DNA of 33,461 nt from Chitinophagaceae bacterium (GTDB taxonomy: Bacteria > Bacteroidota > Bacteroidia > Chitinophagales > Chitinophagaceae), in assembly GCA_947457465.1 (NCBI GenBank), contig CANGWB010000020.1, positions 1 through 33,461 on the forward strand, given 5' to 3'. The translations under genes were made by a program, and so were the position numbers. Every line of letters begins with the position of its first letter. The stretch's first letter is position 1. Below are positions 32,467 through 33,461 of this stretch, piece by piece. The notes under the pieces were generated by a model. That model was not told the DNA's origin and searched no databases. It worked only from the letters and a program-made list of their open reading frames with translations.

Positions 32467-33461
32467 TTATCGGATGTTTCGGCGCGTCAATTCATCTTGA
32501 TAGCGCTTGGCATTTTTTAGGTGTTCGGAATAGTCTTTGGTGAAAACGGAGGTGCCGTCAAATCGGTGACTGGCAACAAAATATAGGTAATCGGTTTTAG
32601 GTGCATTCAGTACCGCCTCCAATGAAGCAATAGAGGGTAAGCAGATCGGTCCGGGTGGCAAACCACTCACTAAATACGTATTGTAGGGCGATTGATGGCT
32701 AAGGTGTACACCTGTAACCCGCTTGGCGCTTAAATCACCGGAAGCATATTTAGCGGTAGGGTCTGCTTGCAGCCGCATGCCGATACGGAGTCGATTGAGG
32801 TAGGTGCTCGCGATCAGCCCCCGGTCCGGGGCATGCTGTGTTTCTTCCTCTACGATCGAGGCAAGTATGCTAACTTCTGTAGGGTCCAGTCCGATCTGTT
32901 TGGCCTTTTGTTTTTTTGTCGTGTCCCAAAAACGATCCCAGCTTCTATTGAGGACTTGTAATACCTGTCTGGGTGACTCGGTCCAGTAGATCTCATAGGA
33001 GAGTGGCATCATGCGAGTCAATACATTAAAATGATTAAGCCCGAGGTCACGCAGGGAGTCATCGGCCTGCAGAAAAGTTGACCATTGTGCGGAATCAGCC
33101 AGTGTATAATTGAATCGATGCATTTTAGCAGCAAACTGCTCGATCGTGCGGATGCGGACACGCTCGTTGCCAATGATCAGATTAAGGGGTGTTTGCCGGC
33201 TGCGGTGAAATCGCCTGATCAATTGAACAAGATTCTCATTTGGTTGAATTCGATAAGATCCGGGTTTGATTTGTTTCAAACCCGTCACCGCCGCGGCACT
33301 CCGAAAGTCGAATGAGTTGTTAAGGATGTTTTTTTCCTGGAGCAGGTCACAGAATTCAGCGACCTCCAATGTGTCTTTGATGAAGATCCGCTCTGCTTTT
33401 TTATTGATCGTTTGAGGGCGAAACAGTAAAAAAATGACGATCAGAATAAAGAAAATAAGGA
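32467..33461 (-). CDS. mltG: Endolytic murein transglycosylase MltG (5' end outside window)
   Basis: The frame stays open through the right edge. In-window, 331 residues are visible before the cut. A TTG at 33369 is not the start: upstream codons give 'LIFFILIVIFLLFRPQTINKKAERIFIKDT', the single N-terminal membrane anchor. The catalytic domain has LASIVEEET (Glu catalytic), 'STYLNRLRIGMRLQADPTAKYASG' and 'SPYNTYLVSGLPPGPICLPSIASLEAVLNAPKTDYLYFV', all diagnostic of YceG/MltG. It cuts nascent glycan strands in the periplasm and so sets peptidoglycan strand length. It is the upstream gene of the YihY unit. Confidence 0.96.
   Translation of the reverse strand, partial: LIFFILIVIFLLFRPQTINKKAERIFIKDTLEVAEFCDLLQEKNILNNSFDFRSAAAVTGLKQIKPGSYRIQPNENLVQLIRRFHRSRQTPLNLIIGNERVRIRTIEQFAAKMHRFNYTLADSAQWSTFLQADDSLRDLGLNHFNVLTRMMPLSYEIYWTESPRQVLQVLNRSWDRFWDTTKKQKAKQIGLDPTEVSILASIVEEETQHAPDRGLIASTYLNRLRIGMRLQADPTAKYASGDLSAKRVTGVHLSHQSPYNTYLVSGLPPGPICLPSIASLEAVLNAPKTDYLYFVASHRFDGTSVFTKDYSEHLKNAKRYQDELTRRNIR

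Noticed and set aside
33369-33371. TTG as mltG start at 33369
   Set aside because: Upstream in-frame codons encode the expected membrane anchor and continue past the window edge, so the gene is 5' incomplete here.
1-33461. CRISPR array, rRNA genes, integrase or phage structural block
   Set aside because: No regularly spaced repeats, rRNA signatures, integrase or capsid/terminase genes were seen. The fibre-like surface proteins alone do not make a prophage.

Overview
The window looks like chromosomal DNA of a rhodopsin-bearing Bacteroidota bacterium, most likely Chitinophagaceae. The grounds are Bacteroidetes-type surface proteins with the 'GVGT..P.ASAQLDVSSTTKGFLPPR' N-terminus, a TAnnTTTG -7 promoter box upstream of lepA, weak ribosome-binding sites, a DUF4199 protein, a REC-CRP fusion regulator, and a proteorhodopsin next to blh. 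No database search was possible, so family names rest on recognised motifs.

Layout. 1-139 is the edge of an IS3-family element. 204-4184 holds two AT-rich modular surface proteins and an unrecognised secreted protein. 4409-8588 holds a secreted S9 prolyl-oligopeptidase-type peptidase, then blh (retinal-forming carotenoid oxygenase) and a proton-pumping rhodopsin, with a hairpin terminator between opsin and blh. 8890-10015 has small genes (membrane protein, PEBP-like protein, charged disordered protein). 10175-16823 reads as a stress island: an FMN split-barrel protein, a three-BON-domain protein, an eRF1-like baeRF protein, two Hsp20 chaperones and a lipoprotein on the + strand. Facing them on the - strand are dodecin, a PAS histidine kinase and a REC-CRP response regulator.

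17003-18853 has two poorly known proteins, one clearly AT-rich. 18890-21529 carries mazG (NTP pyrophosphohydrolase) and lepA (EF4). 21533-30665 is a long - strand cluster for surface polysaccharide. Reading in the direction of transcription it encodes a dihydroorotase-like protein lacking its metal ligands, DUF4199, a GT2 and a GT4 glycosyltransferase, HddA kinase, GmhA isomerase, and an HddC-GmhB fusion. It ends with a secreted protein and a Wzx-type flippase. Three of these genes cover all four steps from sedoheptulose 7-phosphate to GDP-D-glycero-alpha-D-manno-heptose, and the glycosyltransferases and flippase would use and export it.

30745-33461 has tRNA-Pro(GGG) with a terminator, a TrmH-type tRNA methyltransferase, a YihY/BrkB membrane protein and the MltG lytic transglycosylase, which runs off the right edge.

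The points most worth a second look are: the rhodopsin, which has the antenna-type glycine; the dihydroorotase-like protein with no catalytic site; the flippase whose natural N-terminus has no ATG, GTG or TTG; the stress island with its overlapping two-component pair; and a 21-bp tandem palindromic site upstream of dodecin.
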